From Thamnaconus septentrionalis (taxonomy: Eukaryota > Chordata > Actinopteri > Tetraodontiformes > Monacanthidae): a DNA stretch of 64,000 nt. Within the stretch, counting starts at the first letter, position 1, and each line of letters starts with the position of its first letter. This document shows positions 36,801 through 46,843 of this stretch, piece by piece. A model generated the notes under the pieces. The model ran no database searches. It worked only from the letters and a program-made list of their open reading frames with translations, and had not been told where the DNA came from. Position numbers and translations under genes: made by a program. Location of the stretch: assembly GCA_009823395.1 (NCBI GenBank), contig CM020519.1:15910501-15974500 (forward strand), given 5' to 3'.

Positions 36801-39731
36801 TAATATGTGAAGTTAATAGTTATTTATAATATTATTAGAAAGTAAGTAAGTACACTACAGTACACACTGCACACTCACACAAATGACTCCAAAACCTGAT
36901 TCTGTTTGGTTAGTGACTCATCTTGAGTCAGTAAAGAGTTTCCCACCACTGGTGTGCAAGATTTACTTGCATCTAAGTAAACACATTGAAAACATTGTTT
37001 TCTGTCTCACCTCATCTCGTCTCATTTTCCTTACACCAGCAGTGACTGTCAAAAACGAAATCCGACGGTTATTTATATTTCAGTGACTGTACCATAAAAA
37101 CACAACATACATCTGAAATTTTCTTTCACTTTTATGCTAATAGATCCGATCCTTTAATGTTACATGCTGGGCCGTTAAATGAGAATTTCTGAACATGGCA
37201 CTAAATGATGATTTCATTCCACATGAATAGCGTGCAACATGTGCAGCTTAGTAAAACATTCACTGCAACTTGTTATTTTTGGTAAAGCGCAACTGTGTTG
37301 GGATCTTTTTTTTTTTTTAACATGCAAAGTTTTTTTTATAATTTATCGGAGCTTAAATGTAGCATCTCCTAATATGTTTGATCATATTTAATGAGTCCCC
37401 TGCAAAATTCTTCAATCATGTGTTTCATGTTGATCTGCTGGAGGTTGGGATTTCCATAAGCGTGCGTGAAAACATGCACTGGCAGCTATTATTTATAGCT
37501 TGTGGCAACTGCATTTGAATCCCCAGTTTCCTATAAGTAGTTTAACATGGTGTAACACACTGTGGTGCAGCAACAGGCACAAATAATCCACCGGGAAAAT
37601 AGCACGATAACAAGTCAATGTATTTGAGTATAACTCATAAATAAGTCATAATAACAAATAACTATTTCTCATAGCAATGCGGCAGGATGGTTTCCAGTTT
37701 CAACAACGCTAAAGTCACAGCCACAACCTTTGTTAGCTTAGATGTTCGTTTCACTGGCTAGCGCTGAAGACGTGCAGTGACGTAACTGTGCACGACTCCT
37801 GTCTAAAACACAAACAAAAATCGTAATATGTGCTATTTCGTAATTTCAAGCTAATGACTTGAAACGCGTACTGCTGCGCTGAACTGCGCTTTTGAAAAGT
37901 AGTTCTTTTTTTTTTAATGTAAAAAAGTTGACAATGAACAACACTTACCAAAAATGATGGAGTCCTTATACATTAGAAGCATTTCATCTGGACGTGTTTC
38001 AAAAAGTGGGTTTAACGTGAATTTTTAAGTTAGCAATTTAGGTTTAAAATCGCTAATATCTAGCAAGCAATTTGAAAACTGTCTGCACAGCTCCCATGAA
38101 CCCAAGTAGACATAAAAAATAGCCGCTTTTAGTTTGAAAGTGAGACATTCCTTTACGTTCAGATGTTATTCTCAGCTTATTTTAGGCCTCAGTCTGGTTT
38201 CTTGGGACTCTATTTTTAAGGTGCGTCTCCAGCATTCAAACTTCTGTGGTCACATCCTACCTGCTACCCGGCAAAAAATTCCGAGGCACACGCTCCAACT
38301 ATCCCCACTAAAAAAAAGTCCTTTTTTTTTTTTTTTTACACCAAACTTCCACCGCTCAGATTTAAAAGATGTTCTGCTGAATAAATGTTTGAAACCCTTT
38401 TCTTCAGCGCTGAGAATTTGGAGGTTTCCTCCTGCTCCGTCCCACTGGTGTCGTTCTCTGTGTTGCCAGGAACACGACTCTTTGATCCGCCTTAATTCGC
38501 GCTGCCTTTTGCTGTTCAAACTCTGCCTCCTTCATTGATCCCTCCCTCCTTTGCCCCCTCTCTATCCTCCTCTTCCTTTCCTCCCATCCCTCCGGCTGCC
38601 ACCATTCATTTTCCACCTCCCTTCCCTTTGCATCACGAAAAAAAAAAAAAAAAAAAGTTAGGTTAGCACTGAACTAAACTCGGCACAAATGGAACTGGGG
38701 GGGGGGGGGACCACGTCGAAAACTTTTCCCCACTCGGTGCGACTCAGAAATTCACAGTGAGAGCTCCCCACGGCAGAACTTTGGACCATTTAATGACAAC
38801 AACTTCAGTGCCAAACACATAATTTAGCACTAAAATATAAAAGAGGGAGTGCAAATTCCCCGAGAACAACACTGGAGGTGTCGAGAATTGTTTTGAAACG
38901 GAGATTCACCTTAAAAATGAATGTCTGTCTGGATTGCTCTGAGGCCACCAAGGCGTGTCCAGAAGCCACTGGAGCGCGCTGCGTACAGACCCAGGGAATA
39001 TGCAGTGAATCAGATCAGAAATGTTTTTTTTTTCAAGTCTCCCGAATCATTTGAGCAGCAAAAATTCAGACATGTTGGAAACACCTGATCTGTGGCGCTG
39101 ATCATATCGTGTGTTTCCACGACACACAAGTTTTGTAAGAATTAAAAAAAAACAAAAAACAAACAGTGGAAGAACGGAGAGAGGAGTTCAGGAATGAATG
39201 CAATGCTGATTAATTAGGCAAGCGGTGATGATTCTTGCCAGCCAAGGCCACGGGGAGCGCTGCTCGTAGACAAAGCCAAAATCATATGAATTTAATTTGT
39301 GTGTTTTCCCCATTTTATTATGGAAAACACGGGTCACAAAGGCTGCCTGCTAACACCAGAGATAATTCTGCAAATTCTATTTCCATAAAACATTTGGCGC
39401 GTCAGCTTTGAAAAGCTCAGAGCGTTTGTACCACAGGATCAAGGATAAGCTATGAATAGGAAAAGCTGCTGCCGGGTCGGCAGGTTTTGTTTTTTTGTTT
39501 GTTTAACATTTTATTCTGCTCGACGAAAGTGTTTTTTTCACCCTCAGCGTGTCTTCACTCGGACGCTGCAGGCGGAGGTGGACGTCCGGAAACATATCTA
39601 AGTAGTTCACTGGATTGCAGTCCCAATTTCATTACTGGGTTTATGATTGCGTAGCGTAACTCAAACAACAAAGCAGTCGAACCGATTACTCAAGATGAGG
39701 AGTGTAAACTACAGAACTGCAACTTTGCAAC
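36801..39731. other. Gene-free sequence
   Basis: No exon recognised. An inverted AP-1-like pair (TGACTCA 36914-36920, TGAGTCA 36924-36930), T runs (37307-37318, 38322-38337), an A20 run near 38637-38656 and a G13 run at 38697-38709. Confidence 0.5.
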
Positions 39732-40205
39732 TTAAAGTCCCAGTGTGTAAAATGTTACTTGATGTTATTTTTATATTGGTAAAAGCCTAATATACTGACC
39801 TTAAAACATTAATCAAACTGTGTACCCACAGTACATATAGGTCAATTGGTTTTCCTACCCATAGAAAAGTTCTCATGAATATATATATATATATATATAA
39901 GAATATAAGGTTCTTGCTCCCAGTTAGCTGCCATCTTGCACCGCCATGATTCTAAGGAAGCCTGGTGCGGACAATCCAGTGAGCCTGACATAGTGTTTCA
40001 TATTTAGGGTGAACACTCGCATCTGTAGTAAATCAATGAAGAAGAAGTTGGACGAAGCAATCTAGGTTTGGGTGTGCAGGCCACTGTAGTTCACTGGCAA
40101 GCTTAGGAGAGGGGGGTGGGGGGGCGCCGCAATCTGAATCGTAACCACTTGATGTCGCTGTCTCTTCTAAAGCATCGTCAAATATTACACGCTTTGCCTT
40201 TAAAT
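39732..40205 (+). mobile_element. CCAGTGTG repeat family, copy B
   Basis: Begins TTAAAGTCCCAGTGTGTAA. After a 24-bp (TA)n tract (39877-39900) it reads GGTTCTTGCTCCCAG, TTAGCTGCCATCTTGC and GGTTTGGGTGTGCAGG, as in copy A, and the match continues to about 40205. It shares its 5' terminus with the inverse of the copy C end (CTTAAAGGTCCAGTG), so the family has inverted termini. A TTAA at the edge is compatible with a TTAA-targeting transposon, but the flanks are not clear enough to decide. Confidence 0.7.
40033..40205 (-). pseudogene. Coding remnant in copy B, shared with copy A
   Basis: The minus-strand frame reads V-K-?-x-R-V-I-F-D-D, then E-E-T, S-S-G, L-A-S-E-L and P-A-H-P-N-L before a stop at 40033. 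Copy A at about 17540-17715 reads, also on its minus strand, K-C-V-I, E-E-E-T, E-S-S-G, L-A-T-E-L, a stop, then P-A-H-P-N-L. The matches keep the same frame and the substitutions are mostly compatible with protein constraint. The acidic/Ser-rich composition resembles the N-terminal region of some transposases, but I do not recognise the protein. Confidence 0.5.
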
Positions 40206-40869
40206 TAACACTGCATGACAAATTATTACTTCCTTGTTCGGCTAATATAGTTCCATGAAGAGTCACAGCATGACAGTGAACGCAACTGACACACCCGAAT
40301 CCTCAAATATAATGTTTTGACACAGCCTTGGTACTCGTCCCAGTTCAGCCCTGTGTGGCCGCCCGTGCTGTTTAATCTGACGGCTACATCATCCGTCAGG
40401 GGAGCTACCAGGAAAGAAGCGGCGCCCGGCCCCATGTTTACATCCCGTGCTTGTGACCTGTGACCTCCGGATAACGAATCTCCCTCTGATCTGTGCCTCC
40501 TCATGTTTGCTCTTTCATATCTCGCTCCCCGCAGGAAGTAACGGAGACACGCAAGCAGGACTCTCCAACTGACCACCTCCTCATCCTGCTGCCATCTGAT
40601 ACCGCACACCGCACAGCAACTCCGTGCAAAACACCCCCGAGCCTCATGCAGACAAGCTACTATTAATATTCACACTGAATCTGAAGCACCCGGAGGGCGA
40701 GGCTCATTTTGGGAAACAGCAGGAACTGGCCAAGCTCGACTCGGGGAACTGCACTGCGATTGGTTTCGGACTAGCAGCGGTTGTCTCTTCTCCCACTGCC
40801 ACGATTGATTGCACTTACGAACTTTCAGATGCCTTTCCTGGTACACGGTTCAACCGCACAATTTACTGT
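40206..40869. other. Sequence between copies B and C, no gene identified
   Basis: It has no match to copy A. A minus-strand frame of 127 codons (40226-40609) exists but carries no motif. It may be unique DNA or a part of the parent element missing in copy A. Confidence 0.4.
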
Positions 40870-41254
40870 GCTAAAAGCCACTATAAAAGCTCAACATACT
40901 GCCAATGAATACATTCACGTGTATCAAGTGCATACATTGAAAACAATTTGTTTTTCCTACACTTGGAATGGTTCTCATATATAAGAACGGTGGCGGGCCG
41001 TGCATTTCACACCGAGGCCATCAGTGACGTCTTATTTAGTCCACCCTAAATGAATGCACCTCATAGATCCTGACAACACAAGCCAGCTGAAACATGGCCG
41101 TGATGACCTGCCACTGTATAAAAGTACACAGAGAGCAAGGGTCTTGCTCCAAGTTAGCTGCCATCTTGCGCTGCCATTTTATTTTTAAGTGCCCTAAATA
41201 TGAAACGCACTCTCAGTCGGGCTTCCTTAGAAATTGTACTCACTGGACCTTTAA
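40870..41254 (+). mobile_element. CCAGTGTG repeat family, copy C (3' part)
   Basis: TTTTTCCTACACTTGGAATG and GTTCTCATATATAAG align with copy B; after a nested insertion GCAAGGGTCTTGCTCC and TTAGCTGCCATCTTGC resume. It closes with CACTGGACCTTTAA, the inverse of the copy A/B start. Near the end, GGGCTTCCTTAGAA and CCCTAAATATGAAACGC are inverted versions of words in the copy B interior, so the terminal arms are long. Confidence 0.7.
40988..41116. mobile_element. 129-bp nested mini-hAT element
   Basis: Ends CGGTGGCGGGCC and the inverse of CAGTGGCAGGTC. It sits inside copy C at the point where copies A and B have their (TA)n tract. Flanks TATAAGAA (40980-40987) and TATAAAAG (41117-41124) agree at 6 of 8 positions, a possible decayed duplication. 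The left 85 bp match 12834-12921 in inverse orientation. Confidence 0.75.
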
Positions 41255-41934
41255 GTGGCGATAAGTGATTTTTTTTTTTTTTTCATTGCTAGAGGGCGTA
41301 GCTGAGCACTGTGTGTAAACCAAAACAAAGTGGCTTTGTGGCCCCGCCTCCTTGCACTCCTCTAATCTCCGTTGCTCCGCCCCCTCTCTCATCAGGCACA
41401 CCATGAGAACTTCACCTACACTTTTATATTACATAATATATAATATTGACAATCAATGTGTTGATTTTTTTCCTCTATACAGTATTGCTTGCTTTTCTGA
41501 CCTCAGTTTCTGAACTGTGCTTACCTGAAGTTGCCTTTTTGGACATACATGCTTACATGTGCAAATATACTCGCCTACAGAAAGGAGTTTATTACAGCCT
41601 CCTATAAAGACAATTACACTACATTAATTTAACAGCCCTGACTCCCTGACTGCCGGGCGTGCGCAAACTCTCGGGGAAGGAGGAGGAAAGGGAAAAAAAC
41701 ACATTAGATAAACTTTGCAAAGTATCGATGGACGCATTTCAAAGTGCAGGTACGTAGTTCAAAGACGCAACGCTGGGGAGGTGCTGCTCAGAAATTGTAA
41801 GGCTGGAACCGAGGAGCATTAAAAAATGATGAACGCCCACCGAGACGCCTGCTGTTGCCTATTAACAGTGACTACAGCTTCCTTTTTTCTCTCTGCACTT
41901 TTTCCGATCACGTGTCAAGGTGAGTGCATGAAAG
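41255..41934. other. Gene-free sequence
   Basis: T run at 41270-41283 and AT-rich DNA; no exon recognised. Confidence 0.5.
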
Positions 41935-41985
41935 CAGGGACAGGCAAGCCAGGCGGTTACTTGGGGGCCCCCTAGGGCTGCCAAA
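41935..41985 (+). mobile_element. Possible hAT terminus
   Basis: CAGGGACAGGCAAGCC followed by TGGGGGCCCCCTAGGG resembles the start of hAT elements of the CAGGGGC...GGGCCCC type. It could be the left edge of the transposase gene downstream, but the corresponding right terminus was not found. Confidence 0.3.
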
Positions 41986-42285
41986 ATGTACACCACAGCA
42001 ACGACAACCACGCGCAATTTGCAATGACATGACACCGCAGGCGCAGCAGCAGCAGACCCCTTGTAGCACCCCACCCCATCTGCCTTCAGCCTCCACCTGA
42101 CCACGTACCTCGCAAAAAGGGATACTGGACACGACACACTTTTGGTCACAGTTTGGAAACTTGCCATAACTTGTTTGGGCAGAAAAAATGAAGAGGAGTT
42201 ATCCCTCTGGAGCCGAAAAAAAGAAGCAGAGAAAAGAAAAGGAGGAAAAAAGAAATCACGGAGAGGCTCAGGCCGTCGTGGGAGG

Positions 42286-42369
42286 AGTGTTGCCAACTTG
42301 GTGACTTTTCTTGCTAAACCTGGCGACTTACTTTTGTCAAAAGCGACAAGCGACAAATCTAGCGACTAG
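42286..42369. mobile_element. Short TIR-element remnant
   Basis: AGTGTTGCCAACTTGGTGAC and repeated GCGAC words (GGCGACTTAC, AAGCGACAAGCGAC, TAGCGACTAG) are typical of a fish non-autonomous element beginning CAGTGTTGCCAACTTGG. Its right end is unclear. Confidence 0.4.
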
Positions 42370-42689
42370 TGTTTCAATACTCGCCTCCGAACGAAAAATC
42401 CAAGGACCATAACCTATACACGGACCTGACTGACTATGTTGCCACTGACTGACTGTCGAATGGGGCTAACACAGCTAACTAAAGCCCATTTTCCACTTGC
42501 CAAAAACTGCAATGCAGTCTCACTAGTAATCGGCATTTTGGCGCTGAAACGCGTTATATATATTCTTCATAACAGTAGCATAAAATTGTAGCAGTAGTCG
42601 AAAATGCTGTGCACAGCACATTCATTATCATATGCCTGCCCTTAAAGATTCTTATTTGCCTGTTGTTGTCGTTATTATTTTTCTATCAG

Positions 42690-42803
42690 TTCCGTCAACT
42701 TCCACCTCCAGCAGCACAACAGCTGAGCAACCTCCTGCCTCTCAGGAAGATACAACAGAGATGGATGTTCAAGTTTCAAGTCCAATTGCAGATACTGTTG
42801 ACT
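42690..42803 (+). pseudogene. hAT gene, duplicated 5' exon, unit 1
   Basis: It is preceded by a pyrimidine tract and CAG (42687-42689) and followed by a good donor, ACT|GTGAGT. The length is 114 bp, a multiple of three, and the phase is 1 at both ends (two bases of a split codon first, one base last). The frame reads P-S-T-S-T-S-S-S-T-T, then Q-P-P-A-S, E-D-T-T-E and D-T-V-D. This is low-complexity, acidic/Ser-Thr sequence like the disordered N-terminus of TTF/ZMYM1-like hAT proteins. The exon and its downstream intron are repeated immediately afterwards. Confidence 0.6.
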
Positions 42804-42960
42804 GTGAGTTCAATTATTTTTACTTTATTGGGAACAAACAACAACAGCAATAATAATAATAATAATGATAATACTAATAATTGTATCTAAACTGTATGCT
42901 ATTTAAAGATTATTTAGAGCAAATATACCCTGATGTTTTCTTTCTTTTTCCTTCTGTCAG

Positions 42961-43053
42961 TTCTGTCAACGGCCACCTCCAACATTACAACAGGTCATCA
43001 ACCTCCTGCCTTGCATGAGCAGGAAGATACAGCAGAGACAGATACTGTTGACT
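42961..43053 (+). pseudogene. hAT gene, duplicated 5' exon, unit 2
   Basis: A copy of the exon at 42690 with the same acceptor phase and the same donor (GACT|GTGAGTTCAATTATT). The length is 93 bp, again a multiple of three. The frame reads L-S-T-A-T-S, Q-P-P-A, E-D-T-A-E and D-T-V-D, so the two encode variants of one peptide. The following intron also repeats the AAT microsatellite and the word AACAATATACCCTG or its variant. Confidence 0.6.
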
Positions 43054-43160
43054 GTGAGTTCAATTATTTTTACTTTCACAGAGAATAACTAACAATAATA
43101 ATAATAATAATAACAATATACCCTGTTGTTGTTGTTGTTGTTGTTGTTGTCATTAATTAG

Positions 43161-44011
43161 TTCCATAAAGACCCAAAGGTGAAGAAGGAGATGCGACATG
43201 CCCAAAAGATTTGATCTCTGAAGACCCTGCACAATGGCCAAGCATCCTAAGCCATAACGAACTGTGCCAAATGGTAATAACGGGACCTGTACAGGTAAAA
43301 GATATCATTTTCCCCAAGAATACAGACATCAATCCACGTAGATTCAAAAAGGAATATTACGATATGACCATGAAAAATGGGGCTACAATACCGCGGAGAT
43401 GGCTTCTGTATCCAGTCAGCACGGACTCAGTCTTCTGTTTTGCATGCAAACTTTTTGGAAAACAGGACAATTCACTTACCAAAGGAGGATTTAGGAATTG
43501 GAAAAACCTAACTGCTCATTTGAAGGAACATGAGCGTTCAAAGACACACCATACCAATATGACGAGTTGGCAGGAACTCAAGACAAGGCTCAAAACTAAA
43601 ACAGCCATTGATCAGATGAACCAGGATTTGATGCATCTGGAGGTAGGGCACTGGAGAGCTGTGATACACAGAGTGATTGCCAATATATGCCACTTAGCTG
43701 AAAGAAACGACGCTTTAAGAGGGCATACAGAGGCTCTATTTGACCCACATAATGACAATTTCCTATCACAGGTGGAATTGATGGCACAATTCCATCCAAT
43801 CATGAATGAACATTTGAGGAGGATTCAAACCAAACAGACCAAGGTGCACTACCTCAGCAAGGAAATTCAAAACAAAATCAAATCATTGGTGGGAGACAAA
43901 ATAATTGAGGAGATAGGCCGGCAGGTGAAAAAAGCAAAGTACTTTTCTGTCATAATGGATTGTTCTCCCGACATTAGCCACACCGAACAACTTTCTATTG
44001 AGATATATTGA
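43161..44011 (+). pseudogene. hAT transposase, TTF-zinc-finger type (ZMYM1-like), N-terminal block
   Basis: hAT transposases cut and paste their element; some were adopted as host proteins of the ZMYM1 type. An acceptor (TTAATTAG, ending 43160) starts the exon in the phase expected from the exons before it, but its second full codon is TAA (43166-43168), so the spliced frame is dead. From 43211 a 266-codon frame follows. It holds F-C-F-A-C (about residues 75-79) and H-x5-H (107/113), making the TTF-type zinc finger. Ahead of it come P-R-R-W-L-L-Y-P-V-S, and near the end S-V-I-M-D-C-S-P-D, whose first Asp is the first catalytic acid. It stops at 44009-44011, where the protein continues in another frame. 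Confidence 0.85.
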
Positions 44012-44616
44012 GAGCGGTGAAATGCGAGCCATCAGTTGGTAAATCTATCTCTGAACATTTCATTGGATTTGTTGATGTTCAAGACACCACTGGAAGAGGT
44101 TTATGTGAGACACCTTTGGAGAAGTTGGATAAGCTCAACTTGGACATCAGAGACTGCCGTGGACAATCTTACGATAATGGGAGCAGCATGATGGGACATA
44201 AACAAGGGGTTCAAGCAAAATTCTTGCAACTGAATAAGAAGGCATTGTGTGTCCCATGCAGCAGTCACACTCTTAATCTGGTTGTAACAGATGCTGCCAA
44301 ATCTTCAGTAGTGTCCATCTCCTTCTTTGGAGTTCTTCAAAGATTGTACAATCTTTTTAGCTCCTCTGTGCAACGCTGGGCAGTTTTACAGAAACATGTT
44401 AAGCACAAAACAGTGAAATCGTTGTCAGTGACCAGATGGGAAGCCAGGATCGACAGTGTGAAAGTTGTCCGTTACCACTTGCCAGAGCTCATGCAAGCAC
44501 TGTCTGGCCTCCAAACCCTCTCAGTGAAGAAGAAGGACTCTGAGACAATGTCCACAGCAACCAGCATACAGGCTGAACTCATGGAGGTTTGTCCTGTGCA
44601 CTGTGATCTGGTATAA
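44008..44616 (+). pseudogene. hAT transposase, middle block
   Basis: It continues the transposase after a frame change. C-R-G-Q-S-Y-D-N-G-S-S-M-M-G places the second catalytic Asp, followed by H-K-Q-G-V-Q. Further on, C-V-P-C-S-S-H-T-L-N-L is the conserved C-x-x-C/H block at the start of the hAT insertion domain, and V-T-R-W-E-A-R matches the conserved Trp region. It ends at a TAA where the W-Y-N-I-L-Y-Q-I-N sequence carries on in yet another frame. Confidence 0.85.
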
Positions 44617-44791
44617 TATTTTGTATCAGATCAACCGGGTCAGCAAGAATCTGCAGAGTCCAAGTGTTTCTTTTGAAACACTTAAAGCAGATACAAGCGT
44701 CTATCTGGAGAATTTAAGGGGAAATGAACTTGCTTCCGCTCAAACTGATGCTCGACAGATAGACAGGACTTTTCCTGAAAAAAGACAGTGA
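44603..44791 (+). pseudogene. hAT transposase, insertion-domain block
   Basis: I-W-Y-N-I-L-Y-Q-I-N and V-S-K-N-L-Q are typical of the family's helical insertion domain, followed by Y-L-E-N-L-R. It ends at TGA (44789-44791). Confidence 0.75.
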
Positions 44792-44806
44792 AAAACAACC
44801 CATCAG

Positions 44807-44945
44807 TTCCTGTATGAGGGCAGAGAAGAAACCCAATCCACTCCAGATGAGCAGTTTAGGAGAGGTTTTTCTGCGAAGGTCCTTGGATCTAGACAATCTT
44901 GTGACAGCTTTTGCACAAGCCAAGGCTCGTAAGCACCAGTTTTAA
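44807..44945 (+). pseudogene. hAT transposase, C-terminal tail
   Basis: In a fourth frame the sequence closes L-D-L-D-N-L-V-T-A-F and A-Q-A-K-A-R-K-H-Q-F, then TAA at 44943-44945. That matches the 'F-A-x-x-K-A-R-K' tail of ZMYM1-like hAT proteins. The third catalytic Glu and the hATC dimerisation domain should lie between 44791 and here, but only about 15 bp separate the blocks, so that part has been deleted. Confidence 0.6.
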
Positions 44946-45210
44946 AAACAGCAGACCTGTGGCTACCCTGTGATTTTCAGTTCACTGTTATTGCACTAGC
45001 ATTCCATTGAAAATTTTGCCAAGACTAACTTTGTACTTTTTAAAAAAAATTTAATTTGACATTATTTATTTCCAGTATTTTATTTCCATTATTTAATTGT
45101 TTTATATATTGTGGCAATTTTATTTTTCTGTTGATTTGGCCTTAATTGTTGTTCTATTTACTCAGGTTTGTATTTTTTTTTATATTTAAAGTTCAGATAA
45201 TTCCTCTGGC
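44946..45210. other. hAT element 3' non-coding region
   Basis: AT-rich sequence with T runs between the transposase tail and a hAT-like terminus at 45211. Confidence 0.4.
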
Positions 45211-45240
45211 CGTCCTTGGACCTCACTTTGAGAACTACTA
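45211..45240 (-). mobile_element. hAT-like terminus
   Basis: The reverse complement starts TAGTAGTTCTCAAAGTGAGG, close to the CAGTGGTTCTCAAAGT ends of hAT-Charlie elements. It may close the transposase-bearing element or belong to a separate MITE; no partner end was identified upstream. Confidence 0.45.
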
Positions 45241-45607
45241 ATGTCTTTGTTTCGTATTTATTTCAAATTTCCCGCAAATTGTGCGTTTATGAGTGCAAAA
45301 ATCTATTTTTTTCAGCGTGCACTGGTAAGGTGGCTCTGTACACTTGTCATGCACCTGCGACACGGTACATGGAGTACTGCACAGAGGCATGGTTCCCCTT
45401 GTTCTCTGTCCCCATGGTGAAAGAACTTATAGAGGAAGGACACTTTAAGGAAACTTTGTCGGTGCACCAGGCAGAGAGAGAAACGAGGAAAAGAAGGAAC
45501 GGATGCACATCCACGGCCGTTCGTGCGTTAACCCATACGTTACGAGTCGACGGGAGAACGCCCATGTTTTTGAATGCGTCTTAGGATGCATTCTGTTCTC
45601 CTGCATT

Positions 45608-45656
45608 CTCTCTCTCTCTCTCTCTCTTTCTTTCGCTCCTCCTCCTCCTCTCCATT
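45608..45656. repeat. (CT)n / pyrimidine-rich tract
   Basis: TCTC run followed by CTTTC and CTCCTC steps. Confidence 0.9.
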
Positions 45657-45659
45657 ACA

Positions 45660-46166
45660 GATGCAGCACCTGAGGGGAATTAACCCGGAGGCGACCAACC
45701 TGTAAAAAGGAGGCGGACCAGCGGGAAATGGGGGGCCACCGCAGCTGTAGATTCTCAGGGAGTTACTCTCCCTGGGTGTTTTGTTCGATGCTGAGCGCTG
45801 GCACGGTTTAGCGTGCTTGGCCTTCATTATTTTTTTAGTTTGTAATTTCAGTTTGAACTGGGGACCGTCGGTAGTCCTGTTTTTCGATTCTTGGTTGTGT
45901 TAGGTAAGTGTGGTTTTAGGCAGTTTTTAAGGGGGTTGGACTGAGGCGACGGTCAACTGCGTGGCTGGCTCAGACCTTTCCCTGCTTTTGTTCCTTTTTG
46001 CCGGGATCTCCAGTCCCTTTTTTTTGTGGGGGTTTATCTAATTTGAATATGGTTCTTTGATAATAAATAATTTTTTGCACACTTGAATTGTTTGTGGTGG
46101 CGTCCCTTTTTAGATAAGTTCGGCCTTCTGAGCCTTTGAAGTTGTTTGTTTGTTGCGGCCGTAACA
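45660..46166 (+). mobile_element. Candidate solo LTR
   Basis: Features in LTR order: TGCAGCACCTGAGG start, a TATA-like CTGTAAAAAGGAGG (45701), an AATAAATAA polyadenylation-like signal (46062), then about 100 bp ending in GGCCGTAACA (46166). No flanking target duplication is clear and no internal retrotransposon genes adjoin, so the call is tentative. Confidence 0.35.
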
Positions 46167-46222
46167 CCATACATTGAAGGAACATGATGTCTTTGACAAC
46201 AAAAATCGCTTACGACTACCGG

Positions 46223-46262
<40 letters not shown>
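46223..46262. repeat. (ACT)n microsatellite
   Basis: About 13 perfect ACT units. Confidence 0.95.
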
Positions 46263-46321
46263 GCCGCTTGTGTGGGTATTGAAGGGTCACCAGGCAGGTC
46301 CACAGCCAAAACCGGAGTGTT

Positions 46322-46520
46322 GATTCAACTCCCACAGAGTTGGTTTATAGTTTACACAGAGGAGATTTATATTGCACCACACTCTACAGAGTTAAATGAA
46401 CACTTTCAAAATAATTGATTATTTAACACTGTGTCAAGAGTTACTTTTTTAACTCACTACACAGGGTTAAATTAACACTACACAGGTTAAAACACACTTT
46501 TACTTATTATTTAGGTAATT
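46322..46520. repeat. Possible dispersed repeat with TTAAATTAACAC words
   Basis: Repeated ACAGAGTTAAAT, ACAGGGTTAAATTAACAC and ACACAGGTTAAAACAC words in both polarities suggest a short TIR-type element. Ends and family not determined. Confidence 0.3.
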
Positions 46521-46584
46521 CTTATCCCTAATATTTATGTAGTAATGTAATATAACTTGATGAACACGATTTTCTCCCATGCAG

Positions 46585-46843
46585 TCAATCAAAACATAAT
46601 AAATGAAGGTATAATGTACAAACCTTCATCTGCTCACATTTCTTTGGATAAATCCCTGGCAAGTCCTGAAACACTGCTCTCTGGAACATGGGAAGAACTT
46701 GACACTGGAAGAACACTGGGTGAATTTTGAGGAAGATCTGAGGAATTAAGTTGGTCCTCCAAAGCTTGTGAAACTGAATCACTGGAGGAACGAGCAACCT
46801 GGTGTTGGGGTGAGCTGCTTTTCCTCTTCGATGACGTTACACC
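46585..46843 (-). other. Possible further coding sequence of the 47-kb fragment
   Basis: Minus-strand frames here include a Ser-rich one and one reading V-L-P-M-F-Q-R-A-V-F-Q-D-L-P-G-I-Y-P before a GTTTGT donor-like site. They may be a last exon in decay. Evidence is weak. Confidence 0.25.
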
